The notes under the pieces: generated by a model
What the model was told of the DNA's origin: nothing
What the model saw: only the letters and a program-made list of their open reading frames with translations
The model's database searches: none
Origin: Magnolia sinica
Lineage: Eukaryota > Streptophyta > Magnoliopsida > Magnoliales > Magnoliaceae
Length of the DNA: 64,000 bases
Direction: 5' to 3'
NCBI RefSeq assembly: GCF_029962835.1
Contig: NC_080577.1
Span: 3,038,001-3,102,000, forward strand
Shown here: positions 1 through 12,489 of the stretch, piece by piece
How the letters are laid out: each line of letters begins with the position of its first letter
How positions within the stretch are numbered: the first letter of the stretch is position 1
Program-made: the position numbers and the translations under genes

Positions 1-740
1 CATACTTGTGGTATTAGGGGATTATGAAACAAGGGCTATGTGGAGCCCAATTTGCATGACCATGCAACATTCACATCTTACATCTGTTACGCAGTTCATG
101 TTAAAATGTCATTCCAAAGTAATAAATATAAAGCTTTTGTGTGCTATGATGTTAGAAAAAAAGTGGGCATCAGTAGCTTGCATCAAAACCCTTCTCTCTC
201 ACTTTCCATTTTTTCCTCTCCATTGCTCTCTCCACGTGCTGCATGTGCAGACATGTCAAAAGGGGCAACCGTGTGTGCGATCTAATTCATCTCTTGGGTG
301 ATTCCGACCATGAAAGTGCCCTTATTTGACTTGGACCTGCTCCAACCTAACTCAAAACCAAGGTCCAAAGACAACACATACCCTGACCAATGTGGATCAA
401 GGCTTGGGTCCCTAAGAAATCCAGACCCGGCAAGAAGTGAACACAATCAGCCTAAGTATCGACAGCCATACACTTAGATGGCCCACAAGCTTTCAAGGTT
501 GCTACTTGTGTTGCAACTAGGAGGGGTGCCAGTGGGGCCAACAAATGCAATGAAATCCAAGGGATGGTAGTTGCCCAAATGTTAGTGATCTGGTTTCCTT
601 GACCAAAGAGATGAAGGACACCCACTTTGGAACGCACAATTCCAATATTTACAACCACTCGCATTGCAAGTCCAACTTGAAAACAGCTTAATCGCAATTT
701 GGGTTTAAGCCCTGATCCCAAAATGAATGTTGAGGATCTC
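1..740. other. Intergenic, no gene recognised
   Basis: Only short chance reading frames occur here on either strand. None has a recognisable motif or plausible splice structure, and I see no repeat with a partner elsewhere in the window. Confidence 0.6.
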
Positions 741-932
741 TTTGGGTGCTACTGAAAAATGCATTCATCTCATGTTGATTAATCACAGTTATGTACTAGA
801 GATCATATTTCTTCTTTTTTTATAAGTGTTAAAAATAATCTTTATAACCAAGAAAAAACTACCTGCCTAATACATAATTAGTATTAACTAAAATGAAATA
901 AGCTCATTTTTAAGTGGCACCCAAACATGCCC
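741..932. repeat. MITE-like element, family E
   Basis: The left end TTTGGGTGCTACTG and the right end CAGT-like AAGTGGCACCCAAACATGCCC are imperfect inverted repeats. Inside them, ATTCATCTCAT on the left pairs with ATGAAATAAGCTCAT on the right. The same left end (TTTGGGTGCCACTTAAAAATGAG) recurs at 8214. There is no coding capacity. The ending CATGCCC followed by TAA resembles PIF/Harbinger-type elements, but no clean target duplication is visible. Confidence 0.55.
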
Positions 933-1872
933 TAAGGAAATTATTATTTTGGCTATCTCCACAGCTTAGACTAATAATTGCAAATCAAGTCAATAATGCA
1001 TTCAAACACACCATCTCAAAGGGCTTGTTTGGTACACATGATTAAATGGTATGGAATTGTATAACATCATTATCAGACTAAGATTGCATGTCTGGAAATA
1101 CCATGGTATTTTGATAGTCCAATCCCGTGTTGGGGATCAAATTCTTCCCATTCTTCCCTAGGGAGAAATACAATATTAAATGAAGTCTAGGTTTATTGGA
1201 CCATAGACTTGCAATTAATGGACCAGATTTCACAACTAATGCCAGCCACTTGTACACATGCAACTTGAATGCCACCTGTAAATGGTGCATGTGGATGTAT
1301 GGCATGAATAAAAACACATGCGTCAAAGTGAGGCCTACAAATATAGTCAATTATCCACCAAAATTCCTGTGGTATCTATTGATGGCACAGGATGATATGA
1401 TAGTCGGATTAATCCATTTCTTCTCATCATGATTAGAGTTTGCATAGGACCAAATGCAATTCTACACCACTTAATCTCACCTAATACCATGCTAAGTAGG
1501 CTTTAAGTAAATTACCAAAATACCATCTACTATTTTGATTACTCTCAATTTCCCCTGTTTTAAAGAGATGAAATTTTATTAAGCAAATAAAAAAAATAAA
1601 AATACAAAAAGTATAAAAGCAAAATAAAAACAAATGACTAAAGAAAAGCAAAAATTATACATCCACCATCCCAAAAGCTAGCTACACTCTAGAAAAACTC
1701 CCTATGACTAGGCCATGTAGTTCCTACAAAAGACAGCAAGGAAGATAAGGTTCCACATCTTTAAAAAAAATAAATGAATAAATGATGCGCCACTTCTTCG
1801 TTCTTTTAAAACCACAAACTTTATAGTTCTCCTAAAAGTAATTGCATGGGCAAAATTGTCCAAAGCTACTTG

Positions 1873-1875
<3 letters not shown>
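933..1875. other. Intergenic; possible transposon end at about 1021
   Basis: The sequence GGGCTTGTTTGGTACACATG at 1021 looks like the terminus of a TIR element, but I could not place a matching opposite end. The rest is AT-rich, with no gene signal. Confidence 0.4.

Positions 1876-1949
<74 letters not shown>
1876..1949. repeat. (TA)37 microsatellite
   Basis: An uninterrupted run of 37 TA dinucleotides. Expect length polymorphism and possible assembly uncertainty here. Confidence 0.97.
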
Positions 1950-1951
<2 letters not shown>

Positions 1952-2274
1952 TTATAGTAACTTTTACTTTTAGGTTATTAGTGAGAATGTTACGTTGTTG
2001 TCTGCTTGAACATATCCTTGTATATTGGAATAGGTTCATTGAATCCATTTTTTTTCAATGAGCTAAAGTGTTTATATATGCCTTAACTCAAATTGAAATA
2101 TTTCAACCCATTTACTCAAAATGTTAATGAGTTTGTTCATATCCAAAGGAAAAGAAAGGGTTTCAATAATCCAATTTAAGAGACCAGTAGAAGCGCTTCA
2201 AAATAGAGCTATTATGATAAATAATTTCACATTTGGCATTTCAGGGTGTGTTTGGTTTTCCAATTACAATGGTG

Positions 2275-2493
2275 ATAGCCTGTTTAGATACCACCAAGTA
2301 AATTACATTTTCTACTTACAACAATAGATAAGTAACTTATTTAAGATAAGTAAACTTAGTTTATGATCAATTATTGATAAATTTTTTTAAATTTAAAGTT
2401 ACTTAATCACTTTAATTTAATAAGTAGAATCAAGACAAGCAACTTGAAGCATAAGTAACTTATCTTGAGTAAATTACAATCCAAGCACCTCCC
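2275..2493. repeat. Tourist-like MITE, family J
   Basis: The ends TAGCCTGTTTAGATACC and CAATCCAAGCACCTCCC surround inverted subterminal motifs built on AAGTAACTTATCTTA. Relatives occur at 13333-13500 (full, TSD TAA), 18894, 20325 and 52041. There is no coding capacity. Confidence 0.6.
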
Positions 2494-4484
2494 AAATGAT
2501 TGATAATGGGTAATGATTATTTACTTTTGTGATTGTATGGTACTTTCACCTGCATTAGACTAGAGTTTAATACATTATTTATTTTATCTATTGTAAAAAT
2601 AAAAATTTATAATATAAAAGTATATATGATTACAATTTCTTTTACAACTGTATTTGATTCTCTGTTTATAAGCCACAATTGCTATTTAAAGAAACACCTA
2701 AAAATGATAATAATCTAATATTTATTTTGTATTCTAAAATAAATTAGAAAACCCACCACCCCCTTGGTTGACCATTCACATAGTAATGTTATCAAAATAG
2801 CATTTTTGGGTGCCTTTTTAGTGCTAAATGCTGACAGGAAAAAAATAATGTGCAGTCCAGCTGTTTTGATAGATGAGAACAGTCAAGTTGCCACGTGGAG
2901 GGAGGAAACATGCATGAATCCACACCGTCCATCATGTGTTGCCTTTCAGGCCCAGAAATCAAGATGATCCTCAGGTGGGCCACATGGTAGGGAACAGTTG
3001 GGAAAGAGACACCCACCAATAGTTGAATGTGGAGCATCCAATCCGTTCATCTGACGAACCATGACTGGACAAAAGGGACGTCCCAAAAGTTCAGGCCATT
3101 CTTAGACTATGGTGGTCCCACAACGTGGATCTAGTGTTTGTAGGCATGCTTTTAATAAGTTCCCCATGGTTTGGCCCACCTTAGTTTTGGATAGATATGA
3201 CTTTGGGGATCGTTTCTAAATATGAGAGGGCCCACCTGATGAACAGGTCGGTTTCATTCTCATGAGTCAATCCCCAATTTCAGTGGTAGGCCCCACCAGC
3301 ATGTGGAGTCACGGCCTTACGTCCCCACCTCCATGGCGTCCCAAAGCAATGAGGGAAGGGGGTATGTATTTTATGGAATGTGATGGTTGATACACATGCA
3401 ATCATCAAACTGTACATGTGTCATGGTTTTTGTATGATCCAGACCGTTCAAATTACTTAATCATGGACGGATCGTAATTGAAAATTTACTTCCCTCTCAA
3501 ACACGTTTTGTCAACAAGTGTCTGGTGTTAAACACTTTGCAGTGCTCATGCAAGCACATAGCATTGAGTAATTTCACTGCCAAACATGATATATCCCTTA
3601 ACATCATAAAATAATCATATATCCACGTAATGCTGTCCACATAGGTGTAACATACGCATCATATGGATAATAACGGCTTACATTTTATGGTTGTTCCCCA
3701 TCAAAGGTGAGGACCATCAAATGAACGGTTTGGATCGTTTAATTATGAACCGCAGATTTGAAATCCAAGTGCTGATGGATGCTATGGCAATACACTGCGA
3801 AGTATTGTAGCAAACGCATGCTTAGTTATCATATTTGATTTGATGGACTACGCATTTCGGAAACTTTCGAGTTTTTTAATCAGGAAACCGAAGAATAGGA
3901 GTGCTATTCTCACGCGTGCATCAGCACTCCTTCAAAATAGAGTCTCTGGCACATGAATGCTAGATCCAGGCCATTCATCAGTTAGGTCCCATGTTAAATA
4001 CGTATCATGGCCCAGCATCAGGCCGGTTTAATCTTTAGCAGGAGTGGTGGACAACATGTACGTGGGAAAAAATGGATGGTTAGAAAAAGTTAAAAAGCAC
4101 ACTGCTGCACGCAACGTATATGAATGGCCCACTTGATAAGTGGACAGCCTTCATTTTCTTCTCGGACCCCTTCGCTGTGGGACACGGCTGAGGCCAGATC
4201 TTGCACACGTACCATGTTGGCACGTGTAAGAGCGTTTGTGTTTGGCATCGGCAGATATACCTCTCCCGCGGGTAGATCGTTTCTAAGAGAAGGAAAAGGA
4301 AACCTTTATTCTTCCTTGGCCCAGAATCATGTCGGCCACACGGAGAGTGGGCCACTTCCAAGATGTTACATCCAAACGCTATCCTACTCGCTCTACAAAT
4401 GGATTGGTTGATGGATAGCATTTAAGACTGTTTATTGACTAACAACATATATTCTTTGCATTTTTTATTATTATTATGAGAGAA
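2494..4484. other. Intergenic, no gene recognised
   Basis: About 2 kb with scattered GTGGGCCCCAC-like words typical of the MITE cores in this window (around 3110-3300), but no complete element and no supported coding exon. The roughly 95-113 aa frames on both strands at 4080-4421 overlap each other and carry no domain. Confidence 0.5.
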
Positions 4485-4850
4485 AAAATTGATACTCTGA
4501 CAGTGCATGATGGTTAATACGCAAGCACTTTGATATTACTTAGAAACTGTGTACATGTATATAAATAAGTCAAAATGAACTGTCCAAATCAATTTTCTAA
4601 TTTTAGATGCATCGTGAACAAAAAATTAAGTATATTGGAATATCTGACTACCAGATTGGTGGACATTTATTTGACGGTTAAAAATGAAATTTTCCAATCT
4701 ATTTTTTACAAACATATGTCCACGAATCAAAGTTTACGAGTGCTCAAACGATAGTGGGTTTCATAATTTAATCTTCTTGATTTGAATAAATCCATGCCAC
4801 GTGTACACTTTCTGAGTGCCTGCGTATCAAGCATCGTGTACGAACTCAGT
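4485..4850. repeat. Dispersed repeat, family H (copy 1)
   Basis: This runs from GATACTCTGACAG through a motif like GTGGACATTTATT to TGAGTGCCTGCGTATCAAGC. The same order of motifs recurs at 54658-55375, where the copy is split by a MITE. Fragments of similar type appear around 59040-59240 and 59960-60220. It is non-coding and unclassified. Confidence 0.5.
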
Positions 4851-6722
4851 ATCAGATGATAGCTCGTACAGTAAGGAAGGCTACTTACTTCAAGGAGTCC
4901 CATGGGTTGTGGAGTATACCATCTCTAATGAACATATGTCAGTTGCCTGTGGAGATCAAGACAGTTTATCTGGTGGACCACTATATGGATGGGCCATACC
5001 ATAAAAATATAGGCAATTCGACTGTAGTATCCATCTCATTTTTCACTAAAAAAATGGACGGTTAGTTTAAGAAGAGAGCAACGATAATCATTAAATTAGA
5101 TTAATGGAATTGTCTCAACAGTAAATTTTCACCAATCGCCAATCCAGATGGGGGAAGGACAATATCAACAGTACGGATCAAGGCACCGGCATGTACGGTG
5201 TAGATGCGCTATCGACGTTAGAGTAGAGTTTGATTTGACTCCACCTTTGTCTTATCGTAGTTTTGTGGCTAAAGGTTAGATTCCTATGAGAGTTCATCTT
5301 CATTTTGAAGATGGTGGTGAATCGTCCTCCCCACATGTGTTACTCATGTAAAACCATCCAGACCATCCAAATTGCTGGCCCAATTGTGAATAAACCAAGC
5401 ATATCTTGATAACTGCACTGATGAACCAGTCCTGAACATCCATTTGACGGCTATCGGATGGAAAATTGACCGTTGAATGGCGAGTGATCTAAATTCCGGA
5501 GGCAAGATCATACGGTTAATATCAATCACTCAGTATAATTTCTGGGTTGCTCCATCCACAACCGAATCAGAAATTTGGACGGTCTCGATTTCTCATTCAA
5601 CCATGAAATGTGCTAGGTTGCATGGTAACTACCGTTTCTAGGATAGTGGTGAACTGTCACAGGAGCCTGCCAACCATCTTGGAATAATAAGACGGGAAGA
5701 AAAGAGATACATGCAGGTGAGATGCATGCATGTTAGGTGGAGTTCACTTTCTTCATAAATGCTCCAGTGAGCTTAGAGCATTATAAGTTATAATAGTCCT
5801 AGTTGCACCTAGCCACTTGGACAGTTCAATCGATCGATCTGAACCGTCTATTAAGTCCAGAGCACATTTTATAGGCTATTATACAAAAGATAAAAATAAA
5901 CTGATCAGATGAGAAATTCTAGCCTTGAATTGTACTTGTACTTTTAGCCATTTTTTTTCCGGGACATGGATACGATGGTTATGATTGCCTAAAAAATGTC
6001 ACTCTTTAGAATCATAAGCAATCTATGATGGTCCCAACAGACTAGATTGATCAATTGTGATCGGACCTATTTTTTTTTGTAAATTATCTTGACCGTCCAT
6101 ATTAATGGCTAATTATCAGATTGTCTTGATAGTCAGATTGGTGTTATATGTAAATTGTGTCCTATGAAATCTGTGTTTGATCCAATGGACAGTCCAGATC
6201 GATGGATAGGATTGTCAAAGCATTCCAATGCAACTAGGAGCACTATAACTTATGCTGCTCTGAAAGCACTGGTTCATTTCTTTTCTTTCTTTACCATGTT
6301 TTAATGTTGGGAGATGATTCTTCAGAGATCAATTGACGGTAGAAGCATTGGCAGCCGTTGAAAGACAAGAACATGAGCGGTCATGAGAGAGAATGTTTGT
6401 TGGAAGGACAATAGCACGAGGGTACATATATCTCATGGCAAGCTACAGGTGCATTGGTCTTTTCATGTAACAATGACCTAATATTCGTCCTAGTATCTTG
6501 GGCTGGTGTTGGGTCGTATTACAAAAGCATGTCTGTCTGGTGGACCTCACTTGTCAATGGCCACATTGGTTGATGATGATCTTGCTTACCCCAACTCATG
6601 GAACCATAATAGAGGATAGATAAAAACCTTTAGTGGTTAAAATCCAACTACAGAGCTCCATGGACTTGTATGCCCGATAGCACAGGACCCACCAGATGGA
6701 TAGCTTGGATCATGTCCCACCA
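4851..6722. other. Intergenic, no gene recognised
   Basis: AT-rich DNA with many short motifs of the type GGACGGTC. I found no coding exon, RNA gene or complete repeat. Confidence 0.5.
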
Positions 6723-7440
6723 TGACACAGGGATGAACATAATGAGGTCGATCACCGTTTTCCTTAAGGATAACTACTCCGAATTCACTAAGCTTCTCTG
6801 GACTCGACTTCTAGAATCGACAAGGAAAGAGAGCAAGAAAAATAAAAATAAATTCTAATAAATTCGAAATTTAATAGATGAATGAAAATAATAAGTTCAC
6901 AACCCTTCAAATAGGGATACCAAGAAATTAGAAAGAAACAGAAACAAACTATAACCAAAACTCCTAGAATTCCCAACTTATATAAATAGTAAACTTACTA
7001 TTTATAGACTGTCGTGATGTCTACTAGTGGCCAAAAATAATAAGTGTCCTATTTAGTTTTACTAAGCTGATCTCCTAATCATTCCAAGCTCTTTTTGTGT
7101 TGGGCGCAACTCTTAAAGCCTAGGAGATGAAAAGTTATAATAAAATTAAAACTTACTATTTGTAGTACAAACAAAATTAAAATAGGGAAACGACCATCGA
7201 TCCTGAAGTATTTCGCAAATTCGGCTTCTACAACCCAACTTAGTGGGGTTGGGCGGCTAAAGTAGCTCATTCTATCTCAAAATAAAATATTTTATGCTTG
7301 ATAACTCATTCAAGGTTGCGAGATACACCCGATCCAATGTCTGACGATCTGAATCACTTCTGTCGTCAACTGGGCCTTTTCTTATCCATCTTGGCCATGA
7401 AATTATCCACAACCCGCTCTACATCACAGAGAATATATAT
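6723..7440 (-). repeat. Dispersed retroelement-like repeat (probable LTR piece), copy 1
   Basis: The segment GATGAACATAATGAGGTCGA onwards is shared, with divergence, with 56009-56625. Matching landmarks are GGATAACTACTCC, AATAAATT..AATTGAAATTT and GATCACTTCT. Read on the minus strand it contains a TATATAA-like box near 6980 and resembles a retrotransposon LTR ending in TGTTCATCCCTGTGTCA. No 5-bp TSD was found, so the LTR call is inference. A (TA)10 run lies at 7433-7453. Confidence 0.45.
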
Positions 7441-7453
7441 ATATATATATATA

Positions 7454-8205
7454 AGAAGTTATCTTATTGTTGGGTGTGTCCCACCTTATTAGTGGGGCCC
7501 ATTTTCACCCAAACTATTGTTGAATGTTCTTTGGTTGCACCATTTCAAGATGGACCCGGTGGGGCCCACTTTCTTAAAGCCTGGTTGTTCTACAGAAGGA
7601 ATACATTGGCAGGAAAGAAGGTGTTGCACGTGATTGTTTCTTTTGGTCTACCCAAACTATCTTTCTTTTTTTTTTCTTTTTTCTTTTTTTTAAAACACAC
7701 GCGCACACACCCCCACACACTAACGCCATCGTGGGGTTTCACCACCTATGAATACTCCAAAACTTGACCGGGTGTTGAAACTCCCGAGAGTCTACCACCC
7801 AAGCAAGAGCAAGGATCCACTGCCCAAAGGGCGGCTGGCGGGAATCCCAGTACATATCATCAAATGTGCTTTTTCAGAATCCTATTTTGACAAACGTGTT
7901 GGATACCGCACATCCGCTTTGGATGGTGAGAGATGTGCACACACATCTAAAAGCTGTCGGTGTGCACAGTGCGCACCGATCTCCCATACCATGAACATTA
8001 GCCAAAACCTAACTGGCTACAGACCATTGCTGTTTATCTGATTATCTATTAGCTGCTAGAAAACGTGACTCCTAGAACTAGTTGCTGCTTGCAACAGATT
8101 TTCTAGGTGGGCTGATGACTTTAGAAAAAAGAAGACATAAGAGTTTTCTGTGGGACATGACAGACGATGAATAAAAACAGTTTCTTGGTGCATTTCATTT
8201 TGCAA
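7454..8205. other. Intergenic, no gene recognised
   Basis: Contains a T/C-rich tract followed by a CA-rich tract (7660-7730) and words like GTGGGGCCCA. The 97-aa frames here show no domain and have low-complexity sections. Confidence 0.5.
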
Positions 8206-8512
8206 GGGCTTGTTTGGGTGCCACTTAAAAATGAGTTCATCTCATTCTAGTTATTCATAATCATATATCAAGGGCCCGTTTGGATGCATGTTTTGAGCCG
8301 GCTTTTTCAGTTAGACTTGAGATTGGTTCTTGTTACAAGATGGTATCAGGGTTTGGATCAACATGGCATTTAAGCCTAAAATTCCCTTTGGAGAGCATGT
8401 CCAAACAGCCCCCTAAAGATGGTATTTTTATTTGGCAAGGATTAACAAAATTCCTAATAACCAACAATCACCATCTCTGAGACATGATTACAGTTAACTA
8501 AAATGAAATTGG
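8206..8512. repeat. Family E MITE fragment interrupted by another MITE
   Basis: The left end GGGCTTGTTTGGGTGCCACTT matches the inverted right end of the element at 741-932. Its other side (ATGATTACAGTTAACTAAAATGAAAT, 8484-8509) lies beyond the nested element at 8272-8413. The outer right terminus is missing. Confidence 0.5.
8272..8413. mobile_element. Small Tourist-like MITE nested in family E
   Basis: 142 bp with inverted ends GGGCCCGTTTGGATGCATG and CATGTCCAAACAGCCCCC. It is flanked by CAA on the left and TAA on the right, near the 3-bp TAA/TTA target preference of PIF/Harbinger elements. No open reading frame. Confidence 0.6.
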
Positions 8513-9681
8513 CCGGTCTGACCCACTGCCGTAGGGACTTGTTTGGATGTGTTGGAGTAAGAAAAGGATGGCAGCTGGACATGGACATTATGTATTGCAT
8601 CCTTTTCCACATGCAGGAGTTGATCATAAAGATAAAGATAATGTGCCGGGACGTGCATGATGCGGACCCTATAATAAGTGGGTCCTAAAATGTGAAATGC
8701 TCTGCAGTCTGGGCAAGGTAAAGTTGGGTCGCATCTGTTTGGAGTGCAATTGAAGTAGGGCCGTGGAGTAGACAGCATTTTTTTTTTTTGGTGGAACCCT
8801 TGTCCAGGACAGCTGCACCCCACCTGCTTAGCTATCAGATTATTCAAATACTTGGACAGCCCTGCCAAAATTAGACAACATCACGACATTCAATCCCTTG
8901 GACGGTCCATCCAGAGGCAATTGGACATATATATCCGTGCTTTCTGATTGCCCCTGCAACCAAATGAATTCCAGGATTGCATTGTGGGACAGATTTCATA
9001 GAAACAAACAGTAAAGATTTAATGCAGCCATGAATCACAACAGTGCAGCTCCCATGCATTAGATAGGTGTACAGTCGCCAACCTGGCCCTACATGAATTC
9101 CCCATCCCCCTCAAAATAAATAAATAAATAAATAAAAAGCCACCAGATCAGGGATCCAAAAACCATGTCAGAACCTAATAACCTGAAAACGGGAATCGGA
9201 ACCGTCCATCAGCATGGTCCCGTAATGAACGGGCAGTTGCCTACAGTCATCAAGCAGCAGCAACTGGCAAAGGCAAAAGAAGCTAGCATAGTGCGAATGC
9301 ATGAGAGAGGCAGCAAGGGACAGTTCGATCCATGTTGGTAAGAGTTGCAGTATACACACCAATGATGCTCCCGGTAATATGCAAATGCTTGTTACTTACC
9401 CAAAGATGTGATATCGTCATATCGTCACCACAGTCAGAGCCTTCTTTTAAAAAAAAAAAAACTAATAAAGCATCTTGTCCTACCCATGCCAGCATCATAT
9501 TCGGACCTGATCTAATAAAACCCTGTATTCAGGATCTCCTTTCTCTTCTACATTTGTCTTTACGTGGAGAGCAGAGAGTTCCAGGTCGTCTCCTTTCATT
9601 CTGGGCTAATCATCACCAGCAGCAACACACCAGCCAACCTGTGAACTGTACACCAGCCATTTATCAGGTGGAACAGTTCAT
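8513..9681. other. Intergenic, no gene recognised
   Basis: No gene or complete repeat. There is a short (AAAT)n run near 9113-9137 and an A12 run near 9449. The overlapping frames at 8494-9718 lack domains. Confidence 0.5.
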
Positions 9682-9728
9682 ATCATCATCATCGTCATCT
9701 AAGCCTTATTGCAATTAATTGGGATCGG
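9682..9728 (-). repeat. Short dispersed repeat with (GAT)n tail, copy 1
   Basis: On the minus strand the segment reads CCGATCCCAATTAATTG, then AAGGCTTAGATGA and a GAT-repeat tail. A closer version of the same module lies at 10066-10120. I recall this type of sequence as widely dispersed in plant genomes, as a SINE or LINE tail, but the class is not settled here. Confidence 0.4.
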
Positions 9729-9970
9729 ATGGACAGTTTAAATGATCTGCAATAAAATTCAAGTAGGCAAGACTATCAGACAGGCTGCATGTGTAATGAT
9801 ACAATGAAGCAAGATGAGGATAAGGCCAAAGGCCCTAGCAAGTCATGCGTATATTAATTTTTCAATGATAGTAATGTTACTATGGTACTGAAATATGGTT
9901 GGGGTCACTGCCGAGGTGGTTCAACGACAAAACCTTCAATGATTTTGCCGTTGTAGGCCAATATTTTTCT

Positions 9971-10579
9971 TGAGATTTTTACCTCAAAATTCCTCAAGAA
10001 ATCTGACTTTACCCGACCATGCCTTGATTACTTGAAATGCTGAAAAGTGCTTTTTCAGAAGCTGCCATCATCATCATCTAAGCCTTGTCCCAACTAAATG
10101 GGGTCGCCTACATAATCCTGTTTCACCATTCCACTGTCACAGCTGGTCTTTTCTTTGTCTCCACCCCAGCCTTCTGGACCTTCCCTTTGCTTCTAAGAAG
10201 GCAAATGACCAAAATGTCTTTGTCCATTATTTATCTATAATCATGGTGCCTGCATGACATCCAGCCCATCCAACGGGCGCAACCCACCATGATGATTAGA
10301 CAAACCAAAAATCAGGCCGATCCAATCATCAGGAGGGCAGAACCATAAAAAGCAGTCTACACCACCCAAAAACCTGATGATTGGATCAGCTCGATTTAAC
10401 AGTGTTCCCCTTTTAGATGGGTTGGATGACATACACACCAAGTAAGCCCCACAACAATTAATTTTACCACTTTTTAGAAAAGGAATAGACAAGGGCAATT
10501 TGGTCATCTCACATCCCGAAAAGCACTTTTGGCATTCTGGTAAAATCAGGATTCTTGAGGGATTTTCCACCAAAATCCC
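9971..10579. mobile_element. MITE with long terminal inverted repeats, family F
   Basis: The left arm carries, in order, CTCAAGAAATCTGACTTTACC, CATGCC and GAAAAGTGCTTTTTC. The right arm carries the reverse order and complement: GAAAAGCACTTTTGGCAT, TGGTAAAATCAGGATTCTTGAG and CAAAATCCC. Further inside, GACCAAAATGTCTTTGTCC (left) pairs with GACAAGGGCAATTTGGTC (right). About 609 bp with no coding capacity. A (GAT)n-tailed repeat lies inside at 10066-10120. Confidence 0.65.
10066..10120 (-). repeat. Short dispersed repeat with (GAT)n tail, copy 2
   Basis: On the minus strand it reads GGCGACCCCATTTAGTTGGG, then AAGGCTTAGATGATGATGATG. It lies inside the family F MITE, so it either inserted there or was carried with it. 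Confidence 0.45.
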
Positions 10580-10598
10580 ATCTCTTTTATTGGAAACC

Positions 10599-10675
10599 CA
10601 AAAAAAATAAAATAATAAAATAATTAAATTAAATTAAATTAAATTAAATTAAAATAATAATAATAATAATAATAA
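10599..10675. repeat. Simple repeat (ATTAA)n / (AAT)n
   Basis: AAATTAAATTAAATT-type pentamers run into AATAATAATAAT trimers. Confidence 0.9.
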
Positions 10676-10880
10676 CCAAGAAAATGATCAAGTAGATACA
10701 TTCAAAATTAGCAGAGCCTTAAATAAGGCCCTTCAGGAAGGGTTGCATAATTTTCCTCATCATTTTCCAAGAATCTACCGTGGAAAGCGACTCTAAATGT
10801 GATTTCATGGGCAGCGAATGTGTAATGTCTTCCATGCTGACTGGCATCTATTTTTGACGAATTCAAGGAATACTAAGTGA

Positions 10881-12160
10881 TGTAGGCCCATGGCCCACTG
10901 TAGAGCCCAACATGTGCTGATTTTGAGCTGTTTGCGGCAAGATTTAGAGCCTAAATGTCAGAGATCACATTTGCCATTTGTGAAAGATAGGATGTGGAAG
11001 ATGTGATTGAAGATTTCTTTGGTAGTTAGTAGATTTATTTTTGCTAGTTTAGGCCAAGTCTTGCAGGTGGAATTTTTATTTATTTTAAATAAATTATAGA
11101 TTGATTTGAAATCAATCTAATGGTTGGGAAGTTTGCATTAAAGATTCATGGGGATTGTCTTTAAGATCTATAAAAGGGGGAGAGGTGTAGGAGGTAGGCA
11201 TTCTCCATTTTTTTTAAGTTGTAAGTTTTTTCAAGTATTATAAGAGGAAGTTTGAATTTTGTTCTACTCTATCATATACTTCTAACCGGGTTGGGGGTGG
11301 TTCGGAGGGATGAGATAGAGGTTCCATTCCTTTACCCAACACTGGAAAGAACGATACGAGGGAAGAAGGCGGGAAGGATCAGAGGGTGGTTCAACCAGAA
11401 AGGATTAGGATTTCAAAACTGGACGTGGAGCTGCCGCCCTGCTCATCTTGAGCCCTTAATTATAGATAGGGGAGCGTGGACGTAGGAATAAATAGGCATG
11501 CATGAGGCACCATACTTGAATTATGCCCCGCCCATCACTATCGAGCGAAGCTCCAGCTCTTGCCGAGATCTCGAGAGGCTGAACCACAGAAGCGGGAGGA
11601 GTCTTACGTTGACGAGAGACAAGGACCTGAGCAGGCAGGGAGACGAGCTATTTGACGGAAAAAGGAATGGACATAGTGAAAAGCAGAGCCAACATAGCCA
11701 AACAAAATAGGGTGCTACCAGAGCAGAGCAAGATGTATTCGAGTAAGAGAGTCAGTGCTAGATCCGCGAAACGTAGGTGGGGGATCGATCCGGAATGGTT
11801 CGATTAAACATTCCATTAGGGAGCCCGGTCTTGACTCTTCTGTGTGGTATTCATTCTCGTTCAGATCTTGGAATCACATCCAGCAGTCAGGTAGGTGAAG
11901 CGTGATGCTTAGGGGGGTGCATCAAATCGCTGAAAGGCCTCGGTGATTCTCCAATTTGGTAATCTGAAGATGGAAAACCACAATTATTCCGAACTGAACT
12001 TCAATAGTCTCGTATCCATGCTACCCCGACTCCAAACTCGATGTTTGTTAAGAGTAAGTTATTTTTCCCTCTCTACTCAAGTATTTCTTGTGAGTGTACT
12101 CCGATTCATTCTTTGCAATTCATATTTCGAGATCTTATGGACTAGATAACCGGGTTGCAC
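10881..12160 (+). mobile_element. Degenerate LTR-like region of a Ty3/gypsy element
   Basis: This lies directly upstream of a primer-binding-site-like motif and gag remnants, and contains a TATA box (TATAAAAG, 11169-11176). The limits are approximate. The left end is placed at TGTAGG (10881) and the right end just before the PBS-like motif. The block at about 11294-11940 differs in composition from its surroundings and may be a later insertion. No second LTR with matching sequence was recognised downstream. Confidence 0.45.
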
Positions 12161-12164
12161 CAAT

Positions 12165-12180
12165 TTGGTACTAGAGTTGG
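12165..12180 (+). other. Retrotransposon primer-binding-site-like motif
   Basis: TTGGTACTAGAGTTGG resembles the initiator tRNA-Met complementary site TGGTATCAGAGC used by many plant LTR retrotransposons. It has a few mismatches, as expected in an old element. It lies between the LTR-like region and gag. Confidence 0.55.
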
Positions 12181-12489
12181 GCTATCTTTGGGGATTTTCG
12201 ACTCTACATCATCTCCATTTGACTTTAAAGGGGGTGGGACAGGAAGAGTTTGCTTCAACTCACCCAATTGATCCACATTCACAAAGCAAGTATATCAACT
12301 CACACATATAATAAACAATATCACTGATCAAGTAGGAGAGCTCTGGTGTAGAGGGAATCCCGAGACCATAGTTGGAGCACATGGACATGTGGGGGAAGGT
12401 CCCGAACACGGTCCTAACCAATAACAGCTGACCCCGGCTTGTGAAGACACCAATGAATGAATCATTCAATTGTTAGAACATGATAGAGT

